Shown in pieces: positions 37,432 through 47,359 of a DNA stretch of 64,000 nucleotides (the first letter of the stretch is position 1; every line of letters starts with the position of its first letter). The DNA comes from Corynebacterium glaucum (GTDB taxonomy: Bacteria; Actinomycetota; Actinomycetes; Mycobacteriales; Mycobacteriaceae). The notes below the pieces were generated by a model, which was not told the DNA's origin, made no database searches, and saw only the letters and a list, made by a program, of their open reading frames with translations. The position numbers and the translations under genes are program-made. The stretch covers positions 1,302,001 to 1,366,000 of the forward strand of contig NZ_CP047358.1 in assembly GCF_030408855.1 (NCBI RefSeq). The letters run 5' to 3'.

Positions 37432-38421
37432 TCACTCGTCCACGATGGTGTCGTGCACCTCAAGCGATGCATGGGTGTCGTCGATGCCGAGCTCCGCCGC
37501 CCGCTTGTCCGCCAGCGAGAGAAGGCGGCGGATCCGGCCCGCCACCGCATCCTTAGTCATCGCCGGGTCTGCGAGCCTGCCGAGCTCCTCGAGCGAGGCG
37601 TGGCGATGCTCGACGCGAAGGTGCCCGGCCTCGGCGAGGTGCTCGGGCACGTCATCGCCGAGGATCTCCAGCGCGCGTTCAACGCGCAGCGCGGCGGTGG
37701 CCGCGGCCTGGGCGGAACGGCGGGTATTTGCGTCGTCGAATGTGGCGAGGCGCTGCCCGGTTTTCATACCGAGCTGCTTGGACTGACGCTTTTCATCCCA
37801 CTCAAGACGGGTCCGCGGCGCGCCCATTCGGCTCAGCAGGATGCCAGTGGTTTCGCCCTCGCGAATGTAGACGCGCTCAATGCCGCGAGTCTCCCGCGTC
37901 TTTGCCGCAACGCCCAACCTGCGGGCGAGGCCGACAAGGGCGAGCGCTGCCTCCTGCCCGGGCGACGCGACCTCGAGTGCAGAGGTCCGGCCCGGTTCAG
38001 TGAGCGCGCCACGGGCGAGGAATGCTCCGCTCCACGCGGCTTCAACCGCTGCGATGGTCCCGGAGATGACCTGCCGGGGCATGCCGACCACCGGGTGCCC
38101 GGACGGGGTGACCAGTTTAAGCCGGCGAATCACTTCTTCCGCCCCGTCCTCCACGGCAACCTGGTAGCGAGTCTCCTTGCTCGCGCTTCCCGGCTCGATG
38201 GTGTCGACGGTTACGTTAATATCGCAAATGTCCTCGAGCGTATCCGCCAAACGTTGCGCGACGCGCTGCTCGGCGAAATCGCTGACGATCGCCAGCCCCC
38301 TCGACGTCTGCGTGATCGCGCCCGCAAACCGGATCATCGCGGTCGCTTCCGCGGCCCGCGCCTCGGAGCTCGACCTGTGCACAGCGAGCAACTCGTCTTT
38401 CACCTTCGCCGTCAGTGACAC
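37432..38421 (-). CDS. whiA: WhiA regulator (LAGLIDADG-like and HTH domains)
   Basis: A 329-residue WhiA protein. The N-terminal two-thirds is the degenerate LAGLIDADG homing-endonuclease fold; the C-terminal helix-turn-helix region follows (about residues 240-320), with the block HASLEELGRLADPAMTKDAVAGRIRRLLSLAD. In Streptomyces WhiA controls sporulation septation with WhiB; in non-sporulating actinobacteria it is linked to division gene expression. The start is the GTG at 38421. It is third in the conserved rapZ-yvcK-whiA series. Confidence 0.95.
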   Translation of the reverse strand: MSLTAKVKDELLAVHRSSSEARAAEATAMIRFAGAITQTSRGLAIVSDFAEQRVAQRLADTLEDICDINVTVDTIEPGSASKETRYQVAVEDGAEEVIRRLKLVTPSGHPVVGMPRQVISGTIAAVEAAWSGAFLARGALTEPGRTSALEVASPGQEAALALVGLARRLGVAAKTRETRGIERVYIREGETTGILLSRMGAPRTRLEWDEKRQSKQLGMKTGQRLATFDDANTRRSAQAAATAALRVERALEILGDDVPEHLAEAGHLRVEHRHASLEELGRLADPAMTKDAVAGRIRRLLSLADKRAAELGIDDTHASLEVHDTIVDE

Positions 38422-38480
38422 CGTCGTAGGTCCTTTCGTGGAGGCGTATCTGTAGACATCTGCTTTTCAGCGTGCTCAGT

Positions 38481-39461
38481 CTAGCTGGTGCGCGAAATAT
38501 CGAGCAGTGCGGCTGCCAGCTTGGCTGGATCGTGGCGGGTCGACACCTCGCCGCCTCGCGGTGCCTCGCGCACGTCCCGGAACTCCATCGCTGCGCCCAC
38601 CCCGGATGCGGCGCGGCGCAGGTGCGTGCGCTCACCCTCCGTCGGCCCCTTGACGCTGTCCGCCAGGAAGTAGTCGACGCGCAGGTCTGGTGCGTGCTGG
38701 CCGAAAACGTGGATATGCCGCTCGGTGGTGAACCCATGAGTCTCCCCTGCCTCGGGCGAAAGGTTCAAAATCACCACCACCTTCGCCTCTGTCGCGTTCA
38801 ACGCCTGAACCACGTCCGGCACGAGCAGGTGCGGAATGACCGACGAGAACCACGAGCCCGGCCCGATCGTGACTAGGTCTGCCGCCATAATCGCTTCGAC
38901 GGCCTGCGGTGTCGCGTCAGGTGCCGTTGGCAAGAGCCGCACGCGGCGGACTGCGCCTGGCGTGGTGGCGACCGCAACCTGGCCGCGGACCGAACGCAGC
39001 ACCCGCGGGTCGTCGTCAAGCCCTGCGACATCGGCTTCAATTTCGAGTGGCTGATGGCACACGGGGATAACCCTGCCCACCGATCCACTCCAACGAGCTA
39101 CGGTGTCCAACGCGAGCTGCATGTCCCCCAGCTCTTCGGCGAGGCCTGCCAAGATGAGGTTGCCCACCGCGTGCCCGGCCATTGCGCCGTTGCCGCCAAA
39201 ACGGTGTTGCAGCGTGGTGCGCCACAAAACTCCTTCGTCGGAATCCTCCGTCAGCGCGGACAGCGCCATGCGCAGATCCCCGGGAGGAATCATGGAAAGC
39301 TCGCGGCGCAGGCGGCCGGACGAGCCTCCGTCATCAGCAACGGTGACTACCGCGTTTATGTCACCTGCCCCAGCCGCGCGGGCCGCGCGAAGCGTTTGGT
39401 AAAGGCCATGACCGCCGCCGAGACAGGTGAACACCGAAGCGTCGTCGAGGTGCTGGGTCAC
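38481..39461 (-). CDS. yvcK: YvcK/CofD-like protein (gluconeogenesis factor family)
   Basis: A 326-residue CofD-like protein of the YvcK family. Its N-terminus has the nucleotide-binding motif FTCLGGGHGLYQTLRAAR near residue 12, followed by VTVADDGGSSGRLRREL near 40; GPGSWFSSVIPHLLVPDV appears near 220. YvcK proteins bind UDP-sugars and are linked to cell wall synthesis and carbon flux. The GTG at 39461 follows AAAGG at 8 bases; an upstream in-frame ATG at 39506 is less likely. It lies between rapZ and whiA in the usual order. Confidence 0.92.
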   Translation of the reverse strand: MTQHLDDASVFTCLGGGHGLYQTLRAARAAGAGDINAVVTVADDGGSSGRLRRELSMIPPGDLRMALSALTEDSDEGVLWRTTLQHRFGGNGAMAGHAVGNLILAGLAEELGDMQLALDTVARWSGSVGRVIPVCHQPLEIEADVAGLDDDPRVLRSVRGQVAVATTPGAVRRVRLLPTAPDATPQAVEAIMAADLVTIGPGSWFSSVIPHLLVPDVVQALNATEAKVVVILNLSPEAGETHGFTTERHIHVFGQHAPDLRVDYFLADSVKGPTEGERTHLRRAASGVGAAMEFRDVREAPRGGEVSTRHDPAKLAAALLDISRTS

Positions 39462-39551
39462 GTGAACCGCCTTTCTACTGCGGACAAAGTACCTGCTGCA
39501 GCGCATGCGGCAGCAATCTTGAAGCGCGCGGATGAATCGCGGCGACTCGCA

Positions 39552-40472
39552 CTAGGTGCGATCGAGGTCTCGATGCATGACGTTAACGTCTACTCTGCCA
39601 TCCTCACGCAAACGTCTCCCAATTTCTTCCGAGATGGCCACAGAACGGTGGTGCCCGCCGGTGCATCCGATACCCACGGTGATGAAGTCTTTGCCCTCGT
39701 GGCGGTACCCTGCCAAGGTCGCGTTCAGGAGCTGGAGGAAGTTCTCAATAAACTCCTGCGCGCCTGGTTGCGAGAGCACGTAGTCCGAGACCGGCTCGTC
39801 CACGCCACGGAAGTTTCGCAGCCCCTCGATCCAGTAGGGGTTGGGCAGAAAGCGAACGTCGAGCACGAGATCAGCGTCAGGGGGAGAGCCGTGCTTGAAG
39901 CCGAAGGATTCGACCGTCACGTGCTGCTTGCCGTTCGGGAGCTCACCCACCGTGGCTTCGACGGCGCGGCGCAGATCGTGCACCGAAAGGTTCGAGGTAT
40001 CGATGATGACATCTGCCATGGCGCGGACCTTGCGCAGCGCCTCGCGCTCTCGGCTGATGCCGTCCTGCAGCGTCTCGTTCTCCTGCAGCGGGTGGGTGCG
40101 ACGCACCGAGTCAAAGCGGCGAATCAGCACTTCATCCCGCGATTCGAGGAACAGGACGAACGGGGTGATGCCACGCTCCTTGATCTGGTTGATCGTCTCC
40201 TCTAACGAGCCGTTGAACATGCGAGCGCGGACATCGGTGACCACGGCGATCTGATCAACGGGGGAATCCTCCGCCGCGGCCATGTCGATCAAGTCAAGGA
40301 TGAGCCTGGCCGGCAGGTTCTGGGAAACGAAGAAACCCTTGTCCTCAAAGATCTTCGCTGCGGTGGACAAACCACCGCCAGAGAATCCGGTGATGATGAC
40401 GGGACGGATCTCGTCGGATCGATCTGCATCCACTACTGTCTTGTCCTGCGCGCCCATACGCTGCTCAGTCAT
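39552..40472 (-). CDS. rapZ: RapZ-family nucleotide-binding protein
   Basis: A 306-residue RapZ/YvcJ protein. The P-loop is at residues 29-37 but reads GFSGGGLST, so the Walker A lysine is replaced by leucine; other motifs are intact, including the C-terminal block [18 protein letters not shown], typical of RapZ. E. coli RapZ is an RNA-binding adaptor for RNase E; a role in cell wall precursor control with YvcK is proposed in other species. The ATG at 40472 is preferred to a TTG at 40490. It lies downstream of uvrC in the same direction. Confidence 0.92.
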   Translation of the reverse strand: MTEQRMGAQDKTVVDADRSDEIRPVIITGFSGGGLSTAAKIFEDKGFFVSQNLPARLILDLIDMAAAEDSPVDQIAVVTDVRARMFNGSLEETINQIKERGITPFVLFLESRDEVLIRRFDSVRRTHPLQENETLQDGISREREALRKVRAMADVIIDTSNLSVHDLRRAVEATVGELPNGKQHVTVESFGFKHGSPPDADLVLDVRFLPNPYWIEGLRNFRGVDEPVSDYVLSQPGAQEFIENFLQLLNATLAGYRHEGKDFITVGIGCTGGHHRSVAISEEIGRRLREDGRVDVNVMHRDLDRT

Positions 40473-40510
40473 GGGGTCGATCTTAACCAAGCGAACCGCA
40501 TCCCGAGGCT

Positions 40511-42586
40511 TTACGCGTCGTCGGCATGCAAGTGATCGAAGATCGTTTGCGCGAGCTTCGGACCAACGCCTTTGACTGCCTGAATTTCCTCTATCGATGC
40601 TTCTTTGATCTTCTTCACGCTGCCGAAATGCTTCACCAGGTCGGTGCGGCGCGCGGGTCCGAGGCCGGGCACCGCATCGAGCGCCGATGTGCGCATCCGT
40701 TTCGAACGCTGCTGGCGGTGGTAGGTAATAGCGAAGCGGTGCGCCTCGTCGCGGATTTGCTGGAGCAGGTACATGCCCTCTGAATTGCGCGGCAAGATCA
40801 CGGGCTCATCGTCATCGGGCACCCAGACCTCTTCGAGGCGCTTTGCCAGACCGATGAGCTGGACATCGACAATGCCCAGCTCCTCAAAGACCGCCTGCGC
40901 GGCATTGACCTGCGGCTTACCTCCATCCACGATGAAAAGCTGCGGTGGGTAGGCGAAGCGCTTGTTGCCGGTGGACTCCACGTCGGCAGCTTCGTCTGCA
41001 AACATCAGCTCCGCGGCTTCCTCGTCCGGATTCGCCAGCTTGTCCTCGTTGTAGCGCTTGAAGCGGCGTCGCGTTACCTCGGCGATTGAGCCGACGTCGT
41101 CGGAGCGGCCGTCGCCAGCCGCCTCCTTGATGCGGTAGCGGCGGTAATCGTTCTTTTTCGGCAATCCGTCTTCAAAAACTACGAGCGACGCCACCACGTC
41201 GGTGCCCTGGATGTGGGAGATGTCAGTGCACTCGATGCGCAGCGGCGCCTCGTCCATGCCCAGCGCATCCTGGATATCTTGCAGTGCCTGCGATCGGGCG
41301 GTGAGATCACCGACCCGCTTCAGCTTGTGCTGGTGCAAGGCGTCGGCGGCATTCTTTTGCACCGTCTCCATCAATGCCCGCTTGTCGCCGCGCTGCGGCA
41401 CGCGGATGTCCACCGGCCCGTCGCGCAATTCCGTGAGCAGCGCAGTGACATCCTCGAATTCATCCGGCAGCGTCTCAACCAGAATCTCCCGCGGCACCGG
41501 CATCGGCGGCTTCACCTGGGCGCGCGATTCCTGGTCCACGCCGCGACGGCGGACCTTCTGCGCCTCGATGCGCTTGTCCTCCTCCTCTTCTTGGCGCACC
41601 CGCTCCACCGCGTCGGAGTAGTACTGCACCAGAAAGTTCTGCACAAGCGTCGGCAGTGCCGGGTCGGCTTGCCCCTCATCCAAGCGCTCCATGCTGCCGG
41701 GTTCGTCGCCGGTTTTTTCCACTACCCAGCCCCGTTGCGAACGGATGCGACCGTCGCGCACGGTGAAGATCTGCACCGCGGCTTCCAGTTCATCGGTTGC
41801 AAACGCGATGACATCCGCGTCGGTGTCCGTGGAGAGCACCACAGTTTGGCGTTCCATGACCTTGTTCACGGCACCCAGGTCGTCGCGAAGCCTTGCGGCC
41901 TTTTCAAACTCCAAGTTTTCGGCCGCTGCCTCCATCTGCTGGGTGATGCCACGCACCAGCGCATCCGTGCGCCCAGACATGAAGCCCATGAAGCCTTGGA
42001 CGATTTCGTCGTACTCTTCCTCGTTCACACGACCCACGCACGGTGCCGAGCACTTGTCGATGTAACCGAGCAAGCACGGCCGCCCGAGCTGCTCATGGCG
42101 GTTGTACACACCGTTCGAGCAGGTGCGGATCGGAAACACCCGCGTGAGCAGGTCGAGCGTCTCACGCACCGCCCACGCGTGGCTAAACGGTCCGAAGTAG
42201 CGCACACCCTTTCGCTTCGGGCCACGGTAGAAGAACGCGCGCGGATACTTCTCTTTTACGCTGACGGCAAGCAGCGGGTAGGTCTTGTCGTCGCGGTACA
42301 TGACGTTGAACCACGGATCGAAGCGCTTGATCCAGGTGTATTCCAGCTGCAGCGCCTCAACTTCGCTGGCGACCACGGTCCACTCCACCGATGCCGCGGT
42401 GAACACCATCTGGCGGGTGCGCGGGTGCAGTGTTCGGGGAGGCTGGAAATAGTTGTTCAGCCGCGAGCGCAGGTTCTTCGCCTTGCCGACGTACACGACG
42501 CGCCCGTTCGCGTCGCGGAATTTGTACACGCCCGGCTCGGTCGGGATGGTCCCCGGTGCCGGGCGGTAGTCCTTGGGGTTGGCCAC
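40511..42586 (-). CDS. uvrC: Excinuclease ABC subunit C
   Basis: A 691-residue UvrC of nucleotide excision repair, which makes both incisions around damage. Domains in order: GIY-YIG nuclease at about residues 15-95 ([25 protein letters not shown]), UvrB-interacting UVR motif near 215 ([15 protein letters not shown]), UvrC RNase H-like nuclease in the second half ([24 protein letters not shown]), and a C-terminal helix-hairpin-helix pair ([36 protein letters not shown]). The start is GTG at 42586. It is full length. Confidence 0.96.
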   Translation of the reverse strand: MANPKDYRPAPGTIPTEPGVYKFRDANGRVVYVGKAKNLRSRLNNYFQPPRTLHPRTRQMVFTAASVEWTVVASEVEALQLEYTWIKRFDPWFNVMYRDDKTYPLLAVSVKEKYPRAFFYRGPKRKGVRYFGPFSHAWAVRETLDLLTRVFPIRTCSNGVYNRHEQLGRPCLLGYIDKCSAPCVGRVNEEEYDEIVQGFMGFMSGRTDALVRGITQQMEAAAENLEFEKAARLRDDLGAVNKVMERQTVVLSTDTDADVIAFATDELEAAVQIFTVRDGRIRSQRGWVVEKTGDEPGSMERLDEGQADPALPTLVQNFLVQYYSDAVERVRQEEEEDKRIEAQKVRRRGVDQESRAQVKPPMPVPREILVETLPDEFEDVTALLTELRDGPVDIRVPQRGDKRALMETVQKNAADALHQHKLKRVGDLTARSQALQDIQDALGMDEAPLRIECTDISHIQGTDVVASLVVFEDGLPKKNDYRRYRIKEAAGDGRSDDVGSIAEVTRRRFKRYNEDKLANPDEEAAELMFADEAADVESTGNKRFAYPPQLFIVDGGKPQVNAAQAVFEELGIVDVQLIGLAKRLEEVWVPDDDEPVILPRNSEGMYLLQQIRDEAHRFAITYHRQQRSKRMRTSALDAVPGLGPARRTDLVKHFGSVKKIKEASIEEIQAVKGVGPKLAQTIFDHLHADDA

Positions 42587-42603
42587 AGTTAAGCGAAGGC
42601 CTC

Positions 42604-43146
42604 CTAATCTTCCGGCATGTATTGCGCTTCAAGCACACGGAACTTATCGACGGCCTGGAGTGCGCGTTCCTTATCCCCAATGTGAATCGCCCACAGCGGC
42701 ACATACTCGAAATCGGGGAGCTCGAGGCGAGCCATCCGGGAGCCCTGCGGGAAATTGAGTCCGTAGATGACTGCCCACGGGTAAAAGCGGGTGCCGATGA
42801 TGTTGGTCACCTGCACGCCGTCTTCGTTCGCACGCACACGCGGCCGGCTCAGTGCGATCCAGGACAGCACCGAGATGATCAGTCCAATGCCGATGAAGGC
42901 GAACTTGTCGATGCCTGTAATCGCTACGCCAGTGAACTCGACGTCAACCACCGCGGCCATGAAGAAGTGCACCGCCATGACGACAAGGATCCATACCACC
43001 GCCACGCGCCGCAGGTACACTGAGCGCACTTCGAACTCCCACGGCTTTGTCGTGGTCGCGGCGTGGGGGTCGGTGGCGGTGAGGTACGCAAGCTCGCTGT
43101 CGCTCAACCTGGGTTGGGATTTCTCGTGGTCGCTCACTGCGCTCAA
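42604..43146 (-). CDS. Membrane protein with PH-like domain
   Basis: A 180-residue protein with two transmembrane helices at about residues 47-67 and 83-100. The rest is a small PH-like domain ([55 protein letters not shown]), a pattern seen in many actinobacterial membrane proteins upstream or downstream of rib genes. The start is uncertain: the TTG at 43146 lies 5 bases after GGAG, and a GTG at 43137 is possible. The stop is 17 bases from uvrC. Function is unknown; a role at the membrane is likely. Confidence 0.75.
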   Translation of the reverse strand: MSAVSDHEKSQPRLSDSELAYLTATDPHAATTTKPWEFEVRSVYLRRVAVVWILVVMAVHFFMAAVVDVEFTGVAITGIDKFAFIGIGLIISVLSWIALSRPRVRANEDGVQVTNIIGTRFYPWAVIYGLNFPQGSRMARLELPDFEYVPLWAIHIGDKERALQAVDKFRVLEAQYMPED

Positions 43147-43182
43147 AATACTCCGCTCAGAAGACTCCGGTCGAATGCATGA

Positions 43183-43198
43183 TCAATCTTTTGATTGA
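43183..43198. terminator. Weak hairpin at the end of ribH
   Basis: TCAATC and GATTGA pair across a TTTT loop, 2 bases past the ribH stop codon. It is AT-rich and lacks a run of T afterwards, so it would be a weak terminator. Confidence 0.3.
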
Positions 43199-43200
43199 GT

Positions 43201-43686
43201 CTAACCCTTGACCCGCAAGGATTGGACTTTGCGCAGCTCAACAGCGGTGCTGAGTGCGGCGCGCAGGGCGTCAGCGCCTTTGTCCTCGACCGCCCCCTCA
43301 CCGCCGGCACGCTCACGCGCTTGGGCATCATTGTCGACGGTCAGCACTCCATTGCCCACTGGAGTTTCCTCATCGAGTGCGATGCGAGTCAGCCCTTGGG
43401 TGACGGAATCGCAAACATAGTCAAAGTGGGCAGTTTGGCCGCGAATCACGCACCCTAGTGCCACCACTGCGTCGTACCGCCTGGCGCACGCCTGCACCAC
43501 AACCGGGAGCTCCAATGCGCCGTCCACCCGATAGGTATCAGCTTTGATTCCCAATTCGCGCGCCGTTGCCAATGCCCGTTCCAAGAGGTCGTCGACAATT
43601 GCCTGGTTCCAACGCGCGGCCACCACGGCAACTGTGAGTCCCTCTGCGCGCAGCTGCTGATGTTGCGGCAACCCTTTCGCAACCAT
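43201..43686 (-). CDS. ribH: 6,7-Dimethyl-8-ribityllumazine synthase
   Basis: A 161-residue lumazine synthase, which condenses 5-amino-6-ribitylaminouracil with dihydroxybutanone phosphate. Typical blocks are [16 protein letters not shown] near residue 22, [16 protein letters not shown] with the phosphate-binding loop near residue 84, and [11 protein letters not shown] near residue 115. The start follows the ribBA stop by 2 bases, and the gene is the last of ribD-ribE-ribBA-ribH. A weak hairpin follows. Confidence 0.95.
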   Translation of the reverse strand: MVAKGLPQHQQLRAEGLTVAVVAARWNQAIVDDLLERALATARELGIKADTYRVDGALELPVVVQACARRYDAVVALGCVIRGQTAHFDYVCDSVTQGLTRIALDEETPVGNGVLTVDNDAQARERAGGEGAVEDKGADALRAALSTAVELRKVQSLRVKG

Positions 43687-43688
43687 GT

Positions 43689-45020
43689 CTATCTGCCCCC
43701 TTCGGCGTTCGCATTCGGCCCTCTTGTTCGGCCGTCCGATTCGGATGTGTCATATTCCGGATGAGCCGCCAGCCAGGTCCCGATCGCGGTGAGGTCGTGA
43801 CCGAGACGGTCACGCTTCGTGCGCAGGTAGTCAATGTTGTCATGCGAAGGGGCTATTTCAATCCTGGTGCGCCCCAGCACTTTAGGACCAAAGCCACTCA
43901 GCGCTTCCACCTTTTCCGGGTTATTCGACAAGGCGGTGAATGCACTCACGCCGAGATCCGCAAGGATCTGACCCGCGACAGAGTACTCACGAGCGTCGAT
44001 AGGTAATCCCTGCTCCAAATTCGCGTCGACAGTATCCATCCCCTCGTCCTGGAGCCGGTACGCCGCAAGCTTTGCGACGAGTCCGATACCGCGCCCTTCG
44101 TGCCCCCGCACGTACACCACTACCCCGCGCCCAGCTTCTTGCACCCGCCGCATTGATTCGTGCAGCTGGGGGCCGCAATCGCAACGGCGCGAAGCGAACA
44201 CGTCGCCGGTGAGGCATTCCGAGTGCACCCGCACGAGCACGCCTTCGCCGCCGGTGACGTCCCCGGCGACGAGCGCGATGTGCTCTGAGCCGTCGATCTC
44301 ATTGCGATACCCGTATGCAGTGAATTCGCCGAATTCCGTTGGCAGGCGCGTCTGGGTCTCGCGGTGCACAAAACGCTGTTCACGCCGCACGTGCGCGATG
44401 AGTTGCTCAATGGAGATCAACTTGAGGTGATGAGTATCGGCAAACCGGCGCAGCTCGTCGAAGCGGGCCATCTCGCTCGGATCGTCTTCCGAGACAATCT
44501 CGCAGAGCACCCCAGCGGGTCGCAGACCCGCCAACCGCGCGAGGTCAACCGCTGCTTCTGTGTGCCCGTCGCGGGCCAGCACGCCGCCGCGACGCGCGCG
44601 CAGCGGCACCACGTGGCCAGGCCGGGTGAAATCCCCCGGTTGCGCAGCTGCGCTGGCAAGCCGAGTGATGGTTTCGGCGCGCGATCGAGCCGAGATCCCG
44701 GTGGTGCCGGTAGCTGCATCAACGGTCACGGCGTAGGCGGTGCCGCGCGCATCCTCGTTGTGCGCCACCATTGGGGGTAGGCCGAGCCTTGTCGCGTCCG
44801 CGTCCTCCAGCGACACGCAGATGAAGCCGGAGGTGTGGCGCACCATGAACGCCACCAGCTCCGGGGTGGCCAGCTCGGCTGCGAAGATAAGGTCCCCTTC
44901 GTTCTCACGGTCTTCGCTGTCCACCACCACTACCGCCTCTCCGCGGGCGATTGCCGCAATGGCGTCCTCCACCGAGTCCAAGCTGGCAGCGTGATCGCGC
45001 GAGTCTGAGGGGGTATTCAT
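43689..45020 (-). CDS. ribBA: Bifunctional DHBP synthase / GTP cyclohydrolase II
   Basis: A 443-residue fusion. Residues 1-210 are 3,4-dihydroxy-2-butanone-4-phosphate synthase ([19 protein letters not shown] near 33; [25 protein letters not shown] near 135). Residues 211-430 are GTP cyclohydrolase II, with zinc cysteines in [21 protein letters not shown] and the catalytic GHEGRGIGL. Together the two halves supply both precursors of riboflavin. The C-terminal tail after about residue 420 is a low-complexity Glu/Thr/Asn extension. It lies 11 bases after ribE and 2 before ribH. Confidence 0.96.
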   Translation of the reverse strand: MNTPSDSRDHAASLDSVEDAIAAIARGEAVVVVDSEDRENEGDLIFAAELATPELVAFMVRHTSGFICVSLEDADATRLGLPPMVAHNEDARGTAYAVTVDAATGTTGISARSRAETITRLASAAAQPGDFTRPGHVVPLRARRGGVLARDGHTEAAVDLARLAGLRPAGVLCEIVSEDDPSEMARFDELRRFADTHHLKLISIEQLIAHVRREQRFVHRETQTRLPTEFGEFTAYGYRNEIDGSEHIALVAGDVTGGEGVLVRVHSECLTGDVFASRRCDCGPQLHESMRRVQEAGRGVVVYVRGHEGRGIGLVAKLAAYRLQDEGMDTVDANLEQGLPIDAREYSVAGQILADLGVSAFTALSNNPEKVEALSGFGPKVLGRTRIEIAPSHDNIDYLRTKRDRLGHDLTAIGTWLAAHPEYDTSESDGRTRGPNANAEGGR

Positions 45021-45031
45021 GTGGGCTTACT

Positions 45032-45682
45032 CTAGCCCTGCACCATTTTCTCCACGTACTTGGCCACAATGTCCACTTCAAGGTTCACTGGTTGGCCCAC
45101 TAAGAGGTCCCCGGCCGTGGTGTCTCGCAACGTGGTGGGAATCAAGGACACCTCGAACCACGGGTGGGTTTGGTCGGACGCGCCAGAGTCGTTGGTCGCA
45201 CCAGAGTCGTTGGACGCAACAGTCGCACTGGAAACTGCCGACACTGTCAACGAGGTGCCGTTGACGGCGATCGACCCCTTTTCCACGACGTAGCGCGACA
45301 GCTCTGAGGGCACGCTGAAGCGAAACACCTCCCAGTGCTGCGACGGCTCGCGCGCGAGCAACGTGCCGACACCGTCGACATGGCCTTGGACGATGTGGCC
45401 GCCAAAGCGCGCGCCGGCCGCCAGCGACCGTTCAAGGTTGACTTTGGCCCCGGGCTTATAGGTTGCTAACCGGGAACGGATCAGCGTTTCGCGCATCACA
45501 TCGGCGGTGAAAACGCCGGCGTTGACGTTGATCACCGTGAGACAGACGCCGTCGACTGCGATCGAGTCACCCGGTGTCGCGTCCGAGGTTGCTTTGGGCG
45601 CCCGCACCGCGATGCGCACTGCGTCGTCAAGCTTGCGAAGCTCCTCAACCGTGCCGATTTCTTCAACGAGTCCGGTGAACAT
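45032..45682 (-). CDS. ribE: Riboflavin synthase, alpha subunit
   Basis: A 216-residue trimeric riboflavin synthase. Two internal lumazine-binding repeats are visible: MFTGLVEEIGTVEELR at the start and FGGHIVQGHVDGVGTLL near residue 95, the duplicated family architecture. Residues 157-185 hold an unusual Ser/Asn/Gly/Ala-rich stretch (VSSATVASNDSGATNDSGAS) inserted between beta strands, with a repeated NDSGA. The ATG at 45682 lies inside the ribD end (20 bases overlap). Confidence 0.93.
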   Translation of the reverse strand: MFTGLVEEIGTVEELRKLDDAVRIAVRAPKATSDATPGDSIAVDGVCLTVINVNAGVFTADVMRETLIRSRLATYKPGAKVNLERSLAAGARFGGHIVQGHVDGVGTLLAREPSQHWEVFRFSVPSELSRYVVEKGSIAVNGTSLTVSAVSSATVASNDSGATNDSGASDQTHPWFEVSLIPTTLRDTTAGDLLVGQPVNLEVDIVAKYVEKMVQG

Positions 45683-46700
45683 CTCTCTCCATTTCAATGA
45701 GCACATCTTCGCCCACGCCGCGAACGTCGGTAATGCGGAAACGATGAGCTTCGGTGATGGTGTCTGCAATTGCGCGATCCACTACCCCGCGGCCAGCACC
45801 GAGAAGCGCCGGGGCAATATACGCCTGCACCGCATCGACGAGGTCGAGCTCGAGGAAACTGGCATTAAGCTTCGCTCCGCCCTCGACAAGTGCGTCGCGT
45901 GCCCCGGCTTCCCAGAGCGCATTCAGGGCCTCCTGGGGCGTGGGGTACTGCTCAAACCCAAGCCTTGTCAGGTTGCCCTCGGGCACACATCGCTTGCCGA
46001 CGACCACGCGACGCGGCTGATGCTCACGCAACGAGCCGTCCGGGTAGCGCGCACTCAGCGATGGGTTATCCGCGATTACAGTGCCGGTACCGACGATAAT
46101 GGCGTCGCGTTTCGTGCGATCTTGGTGCACATGCTCACGCGCCTCGCTGCCGGTGATCCATTTGCTCGTTCCATCCGCAGCCGCAGTGAACCCATCGAGT
46201 GTGGAGGCGAATTTAAGCGTCACGCTGGGCCGGCCGAGGCGCACTGATCGCAACCACGGCTGGAGCGCCGCGACCCGCATAGGCTGAAACACCACTTCAA
46301 TGCCGTTGACGCGCAGGTGCTCCGCCCCACCCGCGGCCGGCGCGAACGGGTCCGCGGTAAGGTAAACCACCCGCGCGATGCCTGCTTCGACCAGTGCACG
46401 CGAGCACGGACCGGTGCGGCCAGTGTGGTTGCAAGGCTCCAGGGTAACCACGGCCGTCGCACCGTGGGCGCGTGCTCCTGCTGAGGTTAAGGCGTTAATC
46501 TCTGCGTGCGGGCCGCCGGCAGGCGCTGTGGAGCCGGTGGTGATGAGCTCGCCGGTGGCACCGACGATTGCGCACCCCACTGGCGGATTCGGCGATGTTG
46601 TGCCGCGCACGACCTCACCTACACGGATCGCTGCTGAAATGGCAGCAGTAAGGCCTGTGAGGTCAGTGAGGTCAGTGAGGTCAGTGAGGTCTTGGTTCAC
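45663..46700 (-). CDS. ribD: Riboflavin biosynthesis deaminase/reductase RibD
   Basis: A 345-residue bifunctional enzyme. The N-terminal zinc deaminase has GPHAEINAL near residue 63 and the PCNHTGRTGPC zinc ligands near 90. The C-terminal reductase domain includes LKFASTLDGFTAAADGTSKW and a NADPH-binding region. The first residues are repetitive: after MNQ come four DLT-type units encoded by a 9-base tandem repeat (46657-46692). The GTG start at 46700 overlaps the rpe stop by 4 bases (GTGA). No FMN riboswitch lies in front of it, so control must come from the rpe promoter or above. Confidence 0.93.
   Translation of the reverse strand: MNQDLTDLTDLTDLTGLTAAISAAIRVGEVVRGTTSPNPPVGCAIVGATGELITTGSTAPAGGPHAEINALTSAGARAHGATAVVTLEPCNHTGRTGPCSRALVEAGIARVVYLTADPFAPAAGGAEHLRVNGIEVVFQPMRVAALQPWLRSVRLGRPSVTLKFASTLDGFTAAADGTSKWITGSEAREHVHQDRTKRDAIIVGTGTVIADNPSLSARYPDGSLREHQPRRVVVGKRCVPEGNLTRLGFEQYPTPQEALNALWEAGARDALVEGGAKLNASFLELDLVDAVQAYIAPALLGAGRGVVDRAIADTITEAHRFRITDVRGVGEDVLIEMERDVHRTR
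46657..46692. repeat. Tandem 9-base repeat at the start of ribD
   Basis: Four units of GTGAGGTCA (the last GTGAGGTCT) follow each other exactly. On the ribD strand they encode Asp-Leu-Thr repeats directly after the start region. Changes in copy number would stay in frame. Confidence 0.9.
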
Positions 46701-47359
46701 GCTTGCCGCGCTTCGCCTGCCAGCGCCCGCAAGCGATCCACCGCTTCCGCCGGGTTTTCGGCGCCGAACACGGCGCTACCTGCTACAAACGCATCCACAC
46801 CAGCCTCGGCAGCCTGCGCAATGGTCTCCACGCCGATGCCGCCATCGATGCCAATGAGAGTGTCCAGTCCCTGCGCGGAGATCGCATCGCGCAGCGTCAT
46901 CACCTTGCCCAGCACCTCCGGCATGAACTTCTGCCCGCCGAAACCGGGTTCAACGCTCATCACCATCACCTGGTCGAAGTGCTCTAAAGAGTCCAGGTAA
47001 GGCTCGATAGGAGTGCCAGGTTTGATCGCAAACCCGGATTGCACACCCAGCTCGCGGCACTGCTTTGCGGCCGCCACGTGATCATCCACCGCCTCTACGT
47101 GGAACACCAGCCGGTCGCCGCCGGCGTTGACGTAGGTCTCGAACCACCGCTGCGGCTCCTCAATCATCAGGTGCATGTCGAGGAACTGGTCAGTCACCCC
47201 GTCCACAGCCTTAGTCACGTCGGGGCCGAAGGACAGATTAGGCACGAAGTGGCCGTCCATGATGTCGACGTGGATGAGGTCGGCGTTTGCGACCTTGCGC
47301 ACGTCGTCGCCAAGCGCGGCGTAGTCAGCGGCCAAGATCGAAGGCGCAATGTAAATCAT
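46697..47359 (-). CDS. rpe: Ribulose-phosphate 3-epimerase
   Basis: A 220-residue TIM-barrel metal enzyme interconverting ribulose-5-phosphate and xylulose-5-phosphate. Signatures are IAPSILAADYAAL at the N-terminus, DLIHVDIMDGHFVPNLSFGPDV with metal ligands near residue 30, VMSVEPGFGGQKFMPE near 140 and IGIDGGIGVETI near 175. The ATG at 47359 overlaps the rsmB stop by 4 bases; the stop overlaps the ribD start by 4 bases. It links the riboflavin cluster with the translation genes in one operon. Confidence 0.95.
   Translation of the reverse strand: MIYIAPSILAADYAALGDDVRKVANADLIHVDIMDGHFVPNLSFGPDVTKAVDGVTDQFLDMHLMIEEPQRWFETYVNAGGDRLVFHVEAVDDHVAAAKQCRELGVQSGFAIKPGTPIEPYLDSLEHFDQVMVMSVEPGFGGQKFMPEVLGKVMTLRDAISAQGLDTLIGIDGGIGVETIAQAAEAGVDAFVAGSAVFGAENPAEAVDRLRALAGEARQA

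Noticed and set aside
46700..47359. An FMN riboswitch in front of the riboflavin genes
   Set aside because: ribD overlaps rpe by 4 bases and no non-coding leader exists there; no conserved RFN element was seen in the neighbouring gaps.
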